From Micromonospora arida (GTDB taxonomy: Bacteria; Actinomycetota; Actinomycetes; Mycobacteriales; Micromonosporaceae): 62,729 nucleotides of DNA. Position 1 is the first letter of the stretch; each line of letters opens with the position of its first letter. Below are positions 51,532 through 60,071 of the stretch, in pieces. A program made the position numbers and the translations under genes. The notes under the pieces were generated by a model that ran no database searches, was not told the DNA's origin, and saw nothing but the letters and a program-made list of their open reading frames with translations. The stretch covers positions 1-62,729 of the forward strand of contig NZ_QGSY01000228.1 in the NCBI RefSeq assembly GCF_003857035.1, read 5' to 3'.

Positions 51532-53883
51532 GTGTTCTCCACCCGCAAGAAGCGACTTCTTCTCGCACTCGCCGCCCTGCTGGCGGGCCTGGGGCTTCAG
51601 GTTCCGTCGGCGGCGCGCGCGGCCAACCCCGCGCCCCAGGTCGCACCGAGCGTCCGGGAGTGGACCGGGGGGACGGGGACCTGGACGCTGACCACAGCGT
51701 CCCGGATCCTGGTGGACCCCGCGCATGCCGCCCAGTTGTCGGTGGCGGCGACGTCGTTACGCGTCGACCTGGGCGCGATCAGCGGTGTCGACGTGCCGAT
51801 CATCTCGTCGGCAACATCGGGGACCGGCGACATCCTGCTCACGCTCGCCGTCAGCGATGCCGGCATCGGCGACCAGGGATACCTGATGACCGTCGGGTCG
51901 CAGGTGGTGGTCCGCGCAAACGCCACGGCCGGTGTGTACTACGGGACCCAGACCCTGCTGCAAATGATCAAGCAGAGCGCGACGGCGACCACAGTGCCGG
52001 CGGGAACCATCCGCGACTACCCGCAGTACCGCGAACGCGGGGTGATGCTCGACGTCGGCCGGCACTTCTACGAGATGGACTACCTGGAGAATCTTCTCCG
52101 GCGCATGGCGTGGCTGCGTCTGAACACACTGCGCATGCACTTCACCGAGTGGAACGGTTTTCGTCTGCGCAGCGACCGGTACCCCGGCCTGGCCTCTGCC
52201 CAGTCCTACAGCAAGGCCGACCTGCGCCGCATGCAGGACGTCGCCAAGCGGTACCACATCACCATCGTTCCCGAGATCGACCTGCCGGGCCACGCGACCA
52301 CGATGACGACGTACGACCCGACGATGCGGTTCTCCTGCGCGTCGATGGACTACGCGCCCTGGCCCGGTGGATCGAACGGCGGCTGGACGCTCAACCTGAC
52401 CAAGGACTCCGCGCGAACGTTCGTCATGAACCTGCTGTCGGAGTTCGTGCCGCTGTTCGACGGCCCCTACTTCCACATCGGCGGCGACGAATACCAGACC
52501 GACGCCGCCAAGAACAGCTGTCCGGAGCTGGTCAGCTATGCACAGGCACGGGGCTTCCCCCACGCGGGTGACGTCTTCACCGAGTTCATGAACCTGATGA
52601 ACGACAAGGTGCGGTCGTACGGCAAGACGGCCCAGCTCTGGAACTGGTGGGAGACGAACGGCCAGCAGACGAGCATCAAGCCGGCGACCAGCATCGTCCT
52701 CACGCCGTACACCGGGTCGCTGAACTACTTCTACAACCTGGGCTACACGGTGGTCGGCGTACCGGAGAGCACCCTGTACGTGACTCCCGGCCTGAACCTC
52801 TACGTCAACGCGAAGAACGTCTACGAGAGCTGGGCTCCGGACCCGAACGTGAAGGTCAACGGCTACAAGATCGCGCGCTGGTCGGATGCTGTGGAACACC
52901 AGACGGACGAGTGGTTCGACCAGTACGCGAAGCGGCCGACGGAGGTCCTCGCCGAGCGGCTGTGGGGCGGCCCGCGATCGAGCACCGTGGAGGCGTTCTT
53001 CACCCGGGTGGACGCAATCGGGGACGCCCCGGGCGTGCCGAGCGTGGTCCAGGTCAACGACAACACCACGGGAACCGGCGACAACCAGTTCAGCTACTCG
53101 GGCACCTGGCAGTACGGGACCAACGGCGCCCGACAGTTCCAGGGCGACGACCATTACAGCAGCACGCTCGACAGCGCGTACCAGGTCCGGTTCACCGGCA
53201 ACAAGGTCAAGCTCTTCGCCGCCAGGGCGGCGAATCACGGGCGGGCGGGCATCTCGATCGACGGCGGTCCCGAGACGGTGGTCGACCTGTACTCCCCGAC
53301 GCGGGTGGACCAGGCGATGGTCTTCACCAGTGGGCTGCTCGCCCAGGGCTCGCACGTCCTGCGGGTGCGGGTGTTGAACAGCAGGAACGCCAGTTCGTCC
53401 GGCACCGCGGTCACGGCGGACAAGGTCGAGGTGTCCCGGGCGGCGACCCCGGCCGCCGCGTTCGACCCGTCGACCGAGTACCGGGTCGTCAACCGCAACA
53501 GCACCAAGGTGCTCGAGGTGCCGGTCGGCAGTGGGGACGGCGGTGGCGCCATCCAGTGGTCGAGCAACGGTGCGGCGCACCAACGGTGGAATCTCGTCGA
53601 GGCCGGCGGCGGCTACCACCGCATCGTCAACCGCAGCAGCGGCAAGGTGTTGGACGTGTCGGGCTCGTCCACCGCCGACGGAGCGAGCGTCGTCCAGTGG
53701 ACGAGCCACGGCGGCGCGAACCAGCTGTGGAGCGTCATTCCGGCCGGCACGCATTACAAGATCATCAACAGGAATTCCGGCAAGGCGCTCACCGTGGCGA
53801 ATGCCGCGACCAACGACGGTGCCACCGTCGTCCAGTCGACCTACCGCGGAGGTACCGAACAGCAATGGACCATCACCCGATGA
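51532..53883 (+). CDS. Secreted GH20 enzyme with beta-sandwich and ricin domains (HIGGDEY type)
   Basis: 783 residues. Signal peptide 1-30; GH20b at 35-160; barrel at about 165-500 starting RERGVMLDVGRHFYEMDYLE; a beta-sandwich at 505-640 (FSYSGTWQYGTNGARQFQGD); ricin-type lectin at 645-783 with QW-containing repeats. Catalytic Asp319-Glu320 in FHIGGDEYQTD; IVPEIDLPGHATTM is conserved. The Tyr after DE, shared in kind with the GH20 at 33.4 kb but not with that at 43.5 kb, may mark a disaccharide-releasing or otherwise special subgroup (inference). GTG start with GGAGG upstream; the stop overlaps the next gene (ATGA). Confidence 0.9.
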   Translation: MFSTRKKRLLLALAALLAGLGLQVPSAARAANPAPQVAPSVREWTGGTGTWTLTTASRILVDPAHAAQLSVAATSLRVDLGAISGVDVPIISSATSGTGDILLTLAVSDAGIGDQGYLMTVGSQVVVRANATAGVYYGTQTLLQMIKQSATATTVPAGTIRDYPQYRERGVMLDVGRHFYEMDYLENLLRRMAWLRLNTLRMHFTEWNGFRLRSDRYPGLASAQSYSKADLRRMQDVAKRYHITIVPEIDLPGHATTMTTYDPTMRFSCASMDYAPWPGGSNGGWTLNLTKDSARTFVMNLLSEFVPLFDGPYFHIGGDEYQTDAAKNSCPELVSYAQARGFPHAGDVFTEFMNLMNDKVRSYGKTAQLWNWWETNGQQTSIKPATSIVLTPYTGSLNYFYNLGYTVVGVPESTLYVTPGLNLYVNAKNVYESWAPDPNVKVNGYKIARWSDAVEHQTDEWFDQYAKRPTEVLAERLWGGPRSSTVEAFFTRVDAIGDAPGVPSVVQVNDNTTGTGDNQFSYSGTWQYGTNGARQFQGDDHYSSTLDSAYQVRFTGNKVKLFAARAANHGRAGISIDGGPETVVDLYSPTRVDQAMVFTSGLLAQGSHVLRVRVLNSRNASSSGTAVTADKVEVSRAATPAAAFDPSTEYRVVNRNSTKVLEVPVGSGDGGGAIQWSSNGAAHQRWNLVEAGGGYHRIVNRSSGKVLDVSGSSTADGASVVQWTSHGGANQLWSVIPAGTHYKIINRNSGKALTVANAATNDGATVVQSTYRGGTEQQWTITR

Positions 53884-54473
53884 ACGGCCGTTCGAGGGCG
53901 CGTCCGGGCCTGGCGGCCCGGGCCGGCACCGCCGCCGCAGTCGCGTTGGCGCTCCTCCTGAGCCTGCTGATGCCGGCATCCGCCGGACACGCGGCAACGG
54001 CGACTCTGAACTATCCGGTCAACCAGCCGTTCAACGGCAGCAGCACCTTCCTCGACAAGTCGGCCGACGTGTCCGGCGTGGCGAACCTGACCCAGGGGGC
54101 GATCGCGGTCCGGTTCCGGTCCACGAGTTCCGCCGTCGCGAAGAGCTTCTTCAGCGCGTCGCACACCGTCGACGAGTCCAGCAACCTGTCGTTCTCCCTC
54201 AACGGCGGATCGGTCTACTTCGAGAACCGGGAGAACGGGGCCTACGCCACCCAGGTGACGTCGACCGGCGGCCCCTACAACGACGGCGTCTGGCACACCG
54301 CCATCCTGACCGTCGGCGCCGAGGGCACCCGCCTCTACGTCGACGGATCGGTGCGCGCCACGCACCAATCCACCAGGTTCTTCGCGAACGTCCGAGACCT
54401 CAACGGAATGTGGATCGGCCGCAACGTCGACGCGCAGGGAGCCCAGTGGCACTACAGCGGTGACCTCGACTAA
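53880..54473 (+). pseudogene. N-terminal part of the sialidase gene: signal peptide and LamG domain, ended by in-frame TAA
   Basis: 197 residues. The ATG overlaps the GH20 stop. Signal peptide 1-40 (LLLSLLMPASAGHAA), then a LamG/concanavalin-like domain (DNLTQGAIAVRFRST-type strands; FENRENGAYATQVTS; VWHTAILTVGAEGTRLYVDG). It ends SGDLD-stop at 54471-54473, one or two strands short of a complete LamG fold. Homologous domains usually continue GDLDEVRVY or GDLDQVRVY, and the very next codons read VRVYGTTLSAGEIS in the same frame. A single C-to-T or G-to-T change (CAA or GAA to TAA) explains it. Confidence 0.8.
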
Positions 54474-56072
54474 GTGCGCGTGTACGGCACCACGCTCTCG
54501 GCGGGTGAGATCAGCGACCTCAGCATGCGCATCGACTACACGATCCCGTTCCTGGACCTGAAGGACGACACGCGCCGCCAGGTGCTCACCGACCGCCAGG
54601 CAGGGCAGTACCTCGGGCACCCCGATTCCGTCCTGCTCGACGACGGACGCACGATCTTCACCGTCTACCCCATGGGCCACGGCACCGGCCAGATCATCCT
54701 GAAGCGCAGCGACGACGGTGGGCGCACCTGGTCGGGTCGCCTCCCCACGCCAGCGAGCTGGGCCACCAGCAAGGAAACCCCCACCCTCTACAAGGTGGTG
54801 AGGCCGACCGGGGGCATCCGACTGCTGCTGATCAGCGGCCTTCCGGCGAGTCCCGGAGGGTTCAAGACCGCGTACTCCGACGACAACGGCCAGTCCTGGT
54901 CCGAATTCACCCACCACTTCGCCGACGCCGGCTTCAGCGGCTTCGTGGCCCACGCCACCCTGGTCCGCCTCAAGAAGGCCGACGGGTCCTGGGACTTCCG
55001 CTACATGGGCATCTTCCACGACGGTGGATACAACAACTGGAAGACCTACCTGACGTTCGACGCCGCCGGCAACGCCGTCTGGAGCACGCCGACCCGGCTC
55101 CTCGCCGCGCACAACACCATCGAGAAATATGCCGGCCTCTGCGAGATCGAGATCATCCGCTCGCCGAACGGTCGCCAGCTCGCGCTGCTCGCCCGGGCGC
55201 AGAACAAGCGCACCAACGCCATGGTGGCGTTCTCGAACGACGAGGGAACCACCTGGACCGAGCCGCGCGAGATGCAGGGCGCCCTCATGGGCGAACGCCA
55301 CGCCGCGACGTACGACCCGGCCACCGGTCGGCTCGTCATCACCTTCCGCGACATCATCCGCAACAGCGTGAGCAACACCGGGGCGTGGGTGGCCGGCGAC
55401 TGGGTGGCCTGGGTCGGGACCTACGACGATCTGGTCAACTCCCGCGAGGGTCAGTACCGGGTCCGACTGTTGGAGGACTTCACGCCCTCGGTCAAGAGCG
55501 GCGACACCGGCTACGCGGGCAACGTCGTGCTTCCGGACGGTACGTTCGTGCTGACGTCGTACGGATACTTCGACCCGACCGACACGAGCTACCCGTACAT
55601 CATGACCACCCGGTTCAGCCTCAAGGAACTCGACGCCCTGAACGGCTCGTTCGACCCGAACGCGAACTACACGCTCACCAACCGGGCCAGTGGAAAGGTC
55701 ATGGAGGTCGCGGTCGCCGCGCCGGGTGACGGTGGCGACGCGGTGCAGTGGGCCGACAACGGTGCCCTGCACCAGAAGTGGTCGATCGTTCCCGTCGGCG
55801 ACGGGTTCCACCGCATCGTCAACCGCCGTAGTGGCCGCGCCCTCGACGTGGCCGGCAACTCGACCGCGGACGGCGCCGACGTCATCCAGTGGACGTACAC
55901 GGGTGCGGCCAACCAGCAGTGGCGCATCACGCGAGTCGGCACCCACTTCACCATCACGAACCGCAACAGTGGTCGAGCGCTCGATCTCGACGGAACGATC
56001 ACGAACAACGGCGCTGACGTCATCCAGCGAACCGCCACCGGCGCGACCCGCCAACAGTGGTCATTGTCCTAG
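54474..56072 (+). CDS. Sialidase (GH33-like) catalytic part with ricin-type domain, after the in-frame stop
   Basis: 532 residues in the same frame as the preceding fragment. Three Asp-boxes of the sialidase propeller are visible: SDDGGRTW (around 84), SDDNGQSW (around 142) and SNDEGTTW (around 252). The propeller begins GHPDSVLLDDGRTIFTVYP. A ricin B-type domain fills about 395-532. The GTG at 54474 has no ribosome-binding site, and this part has no signal peptide, so a functional secreted sialidase needs read-through of the TAA. Intact, the product would be about 730 residues. Family assignment to GH33 proper is likely but the Arg triad is not obvious. Confidence 0.78.
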   Translation: MRVYGTTLSAGEISDLSMRIDYTIPFLDLKDDTRRQVLTDRQAGQYLGHPDSVLLDDGRTIFTVYPMGHGTGQIILKRSDDGGRTWSGRLPTPASWATSKETPTLYKVVRPTGGIRLLLISGLPASPGGFKTAYSDDNGQSWSEFTHHFADAGFSGFVAHATLVRLKKADGSWDFRYMGIFHDGGYNNWKTYLTFDAAGNAVWSTPTRLLAAHNTIEKYAGLCEIEIIRSPNGRQLALLARAQNKRTNAMVAFSNDEGTTWTEPREMQGALMGERHAATYDPATGRLVITFRDIIRNSVSNTGAWVAGDWVAWVGTYDDLVNSREGQYRVRLLEDFTPSVKSGDTGYAGNVVLPDGTFVLTSYGYFDPTDTSYPYIMTTRFSLKELDALNGSFDPNANYTLTNRASGKVMEVAVAAPGDGGDAVQWADNGALHQKWSIVPVGDGFHRIVNRRSGRALDVAGNSTADGADVIQWTYTGAANQQWRITRVGTHFTITNRNSGRALDLDGTITNNGADVIQRTATGATRQQWSLS

Positions 56073-56113
56073 TCCGCGCGCCGGCACCAATCCCGGTCTC
56101 GGGATGTGCTGAT

Positions 56114-56151
56114 GGCCCGTCGGACAGGGCGGCAACCCTGTCCGACGGGCC
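56114..56151. terminator. Bidirectional terminator between sialidase and GH31
   Basis: Perfect 16-bp arms GGCCCGTCGGACAGGG / CCCTGTCCGACGGGCC with a CGGCAA loop. Confidence 0.75.
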
Positions 56152-56160
56152 GCGCGGGGA

Positions 56161-58935
56161 TCAACTCCCCGACGTCACCGCGGTTCCGGTGATCGCCAGA
56201 TCGGCCACCGTCGTCCACGGCCCCCGGTCACCAGCCTCGCTCAACGCCCGCAGCCGCACGTACCGGCCGCTGCGGACAGCGCCGAACGGCACCACCTTCT
56301 GCGTCGACGTGTCGGCGAACGTCCCCGACGCCACGGCCGTGCCCCAGGCGCTCGGGCTGTCCGAGACGTACACCTCGTAGCGGCCGATGCGGCCGTTCAC
56401 GCCCCCGTCCTGCCGTGGCAGGTACCGCAGCCCGTCCACCTGGTACGTGGCGCCCAGATCGATCTGGATCTCGTGCGGCAGGGGCGCGGGCGTGGACGAC
56501 CAGGCGGTGTGCCAGAAAGTGCCCGGGTCTGCGTCGAACGCGTTGGTGGCCCTGCCGTTCTCCGCGCTCGTCTCCTCGCTGTCGGCGTACACGAGCCGCC
56601 AGCTGTCGTTCGGGATCGGCGGTGTCGCCGTGCCGGTGCCGGGGACCGGCAGCACGGCGCCGTCGATCCGGGTCTGGAACGCGGTGCTCCTCGCACCGGC
56701 CTTGATCCACAGGATCCCGTCCGCGTAGAACCAACCGCTGCTCGCCGAGTCGTACGCGGAGCGCGTGCTCAACCTCGGCAGCGTCTGGCCGGCGACCGTG
56801 ACCGCCTGTGCGGCGGCCGACAGGTGCACGCTGAACTCGTAGGAGCGCGACGACGGCTTGCCGGCGTACGCACCGGTGGAGGCACCCACGTCGACGGTGA
56901 CCGTTCCGGTGCCGGACGTCGGCGCGGCCATCCGGACCTGCTGGGTGGCGTAAGCCCCGCCCTGGTAGGCGCGGGTGATGCCGTCGTCCTCGTAGAGCGT
57001 GAAGCTCGACGAGCCGCGCGGGTACAGGTCGTAGGTGAGCGTGGAGACCGGCTTCTCACCTGTGTAGTTCATCTGCGGCCACATCGGCACGATCGAGCCG
57101 CCCTTGACGAACAGGGGCAGCCGGTCCAGCGGTGCCGCGTACCCGTTGAGGGTGAGCGGTCCCTGGTACACCCGCCCGGTCCAGTAGTCGGTCCAGGTGC
57201 CGGCCGGCAGGTAGATGCCGTCGCGCAGCTCGGTGTCGGAGACCACAGGCGCCACGAGGAACGCGTCGCCCGCCATGAACTCACCAGACGTGGCGTTGCC
57301 CCGGGCGACCGGGTCGTTCGGGTACTCCAGCACCAGGGCCCGAGTCGCCGGCACGCCTGTCACGCTTGCCACCCGGCTCATCGTGTAGTGGTACGGCATC
57401 AGCCGCATCTTGAGTTGCAGGTAACGGCGGTTGATCGACAGGTACGGTTCGGCGTAGCGCCAGGGCTGCTTGTCCTGGTAGCCGGGCGCCGGATTGGTCG
57501 CGCCCCAGCCGGACATCGTCATGAACGCCGGTGTGAACGACTTCCACTGCAGGTCCCGCACGTAGGTGTTCGGGCTGCCACCGAAGATCCCGTCGACGTC
57601 ACCCGTTGCGTAGTTGAGGCCGGACAACCCGGCGCCCGCGACGGCAGGCACGGTCCACCGCATGTCGTCCCAACTGCCGTACGTGTCACCGGTCCAGACG
57701 ACGGCGTTGCGGTGGGTACCGGCCCAGCCGTCGACGGTCCACACGTAGCGGCGGGCGTCGGAGTTCCGCTCGATGCCGTCGACCGCCTGCTGGACACCAC
57801 GGAACGCGTTCTGGTAACCGCCGCCGATCCACGCGACGTCGGTCTTCACGCCACGCGTACCGGCGGTGCCGACCTCGTAGTCGATGGACCCGAGCCCCGT
57901 GGAGGTCCACAGGCCGGTCTGGAAACCGAGCGCCTTGGCGCCTGCCACTGTCGCGGGCAGGTCGGCGTAGCCGCAGCCGTACCCGTCGTTGGGCAGGAAC
58001 CACCCCGACGGCATGTCCTTGGCCCGGGCCTCCCGGGCGTACGCCAGCACATCGGGAGTCCGCTGGTGCCCGGCCCGGTTGTGGTCGCCCTGATAGGCCG
58101 GGTTGGACGCGTTGAAGCAGTCCGCGTTGCCGAGTTCGAGGCCCCACATCGGGCTCAGGAACGGCTTGCCCGTCACGTCGGTGTACGCGCCGAGCACAGC
58201 CTTGAGCGAATCGCCCACGAAGTAGTACGCGTCGAAGCGTTCCTCGTTGTGGGTGGTGGTGACCGGTGCGGTGAAGCCGTACGAGCCGGGCGCCCACGTG
58301 TTGCGCAGGACGCCGTAGCCGTTCGTGGACAGGTAGAAGGGCGCCGGACTGGCGTTCGTGTTCTCCCGCCACCTGTTGTCCACGGCGATCGGCACCGTCT
58401 TGTCGCGCAGCGCCCACTCCCCCAGGCGCAGGCCGGTGCCGTAGAACTGCTCGTCGGCGTCGCGCGCCAAGCGCTGCGTCGTACGGCCGGCGGACCAGTC
58501 GAGCGGTTGCGCCTCCCGCCAGATCAGCCGCCCGTCCGGACGCTGGACCTGCATCGTCAGGGGGTCCTTGTTGATCCGGATGACAACCGCCGCGGTGGCG
58601 ATGCGGAAGGCGGTGCCGTCGTCGGTCGCCGTGCTGGCCACCGCACCGAAGTCGGTCCGCACGGTGATCTCGTTCGCCGCCGGTTCGGTGAAGGTGCCGT
58701 TCGGCGCTGCCCAGACCCGGAAGATGTCCGCACGGACCAGCGTGAGCCGGATGCGGGCGGCGGTGCTGGTGGCGATGGTGTAGGTGTTCCCGGTCCGGGT
58801 GAGGCCGGTCGCGCTTCCCGGTGTGCTCGCGCGAGCGGGTAGGGCCTGCAGCATCGCGGCGAACAGGATGAGAACCACGATGGCAGCCCGGACGGCGGTA
58901 CGGCGGCGATGGGCAGGCAGCGGTGACCAGATCAT
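56161..58935 (-). CDS. Secreted GH31 glycosidase with CBM32, possible alpha-GalNAc-ase
   Basis: 924 residues. Signal/anchor at 10-38; N-terminal GH31 beta-sandwich at 45-230; barrel at about 240-560; proximal and distal beta domains incl. DUF5110-like (SSFTLYEDDGITRAYQGG) to about 770; F5/8 (CBM32) at 785-924. The usual GH31 D-M-x-E nucleophile block is replaced by GVKTDVAWIGGGYQ (candidate nucleophile Asp366), similar to the GH31 subgroup that acts on alpha-GalNAc, which would fit mucin O-glycan cores (inference). ATG 58935 has GGAG 6 nt upstream. Follows the DeoR gene by 146 nt on the same strand. Confidence 0.85.
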   Translation of the reverse strand: MIWSPLPAHRRRTAVRAAIVVLILFAAMLQALPARASTPGSATGLTRTGNTYTIATSTAARIRLTLVRADIFRVWAAPNGTFTEPAANEITVRTDFGAVASTATDDGTAFRIATAAVVIRINKDPLTMQVQRPDGRLIWREAQPLDWSAGRTTQRLARDADEQFYGTGLRLGEWALRDKTVPIAVDNRWRENTNASPAPFYLSTNGYGVLRNTWAPGSYGFTAPVTTTHNEERFDAYYFVGDSLKAVLGAYTDVTGKPFLSPMWGLELGNADCFNASNPAYQGDHNRAGHQRTPDVLAYAREARAKDMPSGWFLPNDGYGCGYADLPATVAGAKALGFQTGLWTSTGLGSIDYEVGTAGTRGVKTDVAWIGGGYQNAFRGVQQAVDGIERNSDARRYVWTVDGWAGTHRNAVVWTGDTYGSWDDMRWTVPAVAGAGLSGLNYATGDVDGIFGGSPNTYVRDLQWKSFTPAFMTMSGWGATNPAPGYQDKQPWRYAEPYLSINRRYLQLKMRLMPYHYTMSRVASVTGVPATRALVLEYPNDPVARGNATSGEFMAGDAFLVAPVVSDTELRDGIYLPAGTWTDYWTGRVYQGPLTLNGYAAPLDRLPLFVKGGSIVPMWPQMNYTGEKPVSTLTYDLYPRGSSSFTLYEDDGITRAYQGGAYATQQVRMAAPTSGTGTVTVDVGASTGAYAGKPSSRSYEFSVHLSAAAQAVTVAGQTLPRLSTRSAYDSASSGWFYADGILWIKAGARSTAFQTRIDGAVLPVPGTGTATPPIPNDSWRLVYADSEETSAENGRATNAFDADPGTFWHTAWSSTPAPLPHEIQIDLGATYQVDGLRYLPRQDGGVNGRIGRYEVYVSDSPSAWGTAVASGTFADTSTQKVVPFGAVRSGRYVRLRALSEAGDRGPWTTVADLAITGTAVTSGS

Positions 58936-59081
58936 CGTTTTCTCCGGTGTGGTGAGGGACGATGCGGCCCAGACATTTACGAAGGGCGATAAGATCGGAT
59001 GGTGCACCCGCCTGACTCAAGATGCAAGAATCAGCCCGTAATTTTGCACCGGGTTCCATCTTTTGCCGATCGCAGCGCCCG

Positions 59082-59861
59082 TCAGACCTGGAGCACCGTG
59101 ACCCCGGCCTGTTCGACGAGGCTCACCTGCTGCGGGTCCGCCGACCGATCGGTGATCAGAGTGTCGATGTTGCCCAGCGGACAGATCCGGTTGAAGCTCC
59201 GGCGGCCCAGCTTCGAGGCGTCCGCGACGACGATCGTCCGCGCCGCGCTGGTCACCATGACGTGGTTGACCGCCGCCTCGCCGTCGTTATGGGCGCTGGC
59301 GCCGTGCTGGTGGTCGATCGCGTCCACCCCGAGCACGACGACATCCAGCGCCACGGACGCGAGCATCGTCTCCGCGATGCGACCGACCAACTCGTACGAC
59401 TGCGGGCGGGCCGTCCCACCGGTGAGCACCACCCGGATGTGCGGACGCACGATGAGCTCGTGGGCGATGTTCAGCGCATTGGTCACCACCGTGGCCGCCG
59501 ACAGCTGCCCGCTCGGGTCGGTGCGCAGCGCGAGCGCCCGGGCCACCTCGGTCGTCGTGGTGCCGCCGTTGAGCCCGACCGTGCTGCCCGGTGGGATCAG
59601 TGCGAGGGCGGCCGCGGCGATCCGCTGCTTCTCCGATGCCTGCCGCACCGCCTTGTAGCGCAGCGGCAGGTCGTAGGAGACATTGGTGACGACCACGCCG
59701 CCCCGGGTGCGGGTCACCAACCGCTGGGTGGCCAACTCGTCGAAGTCACGACGAATGGTCGCCGTACTCACGCCCAACTCGCGGGCTGTGGACTCGATGT
59801 CGAGTTGACCCTCGACGGCGACCATCTCCAGGAGCCGGTGCCACCGCTCGCGCTGGTTCAC
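59082..59861 (-). CDS. DeoR-family regulator (AgaR/LacR type)
   Basis: 259 residues. HTH at 5-55 (QRERWHRLLEMVAVEGQLDI, ARELGVSTATIRRDFDELAT), then the sugar-phosphate sensor domain with VGLNGGTTTTEVARAL, VVTNALNIAHELI, VVLTGGTARP and VVLGVDAID. Such regulators sense phosphorylated sugars such as tagatose-6-P or galactosamine-6-P, matching the AgaS branch at 48-50 kb. A perfect palindrome 39 nt upstream suggests autoregulation. GTG start with GGAG upstream. Confidence 0.88.
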   Translation of the reverse strand: MNQRERWHRLLEMVAVEGQLDIESTARELGVSTATIRRDFDELATQRLVTRTRGGVVVTNVSYDLPLRYKAVRQASEKQRIAAAALALIPPGSTVGLNGGTTTTEVARALALRTDPSGQLSAATVVTNALNIAHELIVRPHIRVVLTGGTARPQSYELVGRIAETMLASVALDVVVLGVDAIDHQHGASAHNDGEAAVNHVMVTSAARTIVVADASKLGRRSFNRICPLGNIDTLITDRSADPQQVSLVEQAGVTVLQV

Positions 59862-59900
59862 GTCTCACTCCGGTCGCTCCGCCCGCCCATGCGGCCATCT

Positions 59901-59917
59901 TTGCATCTCCGATGCAA
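59901..59917. promoter_or_regulatory. Palindrome upstream of the DeoR gene
   Basis: TTGCATC-TCC-GATGCAA, perfect 7-bp arms. A half-site GATGCAA at 59021-59027, with TTGCA at 59044-59048, lies upstream of GH31, consistent with the DeoR protein binding before its own gene and GH31. Confidence 0.5.
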
Positions 59918-59957
59918 CGCCCGTACCGCACCACGACATGGACGGTTGACCGCAACG

Positions 59958-60023
59958 GGTGAGGGTCGGCAGGCGACCCGCGGCGGCCGCCGCACCGCAA
60001 CAGGTCACCCACCGACCCTCACC
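59958..60023 (-). terminator. Large hairpin after GH35
   Basis: GGTGAGGGTCGG pairs with CCGACCCTCACC across about 42 nt that include a self-complementary GCGGCGGCCGCCGC. Located 49 nt after the GH35 stop. Confidence 0.5.
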
Positions 60024-60071
60024 TACCCGGCCCGACCCATGGTCAGCCGGGCGTCAGATGGCCCGACGACG

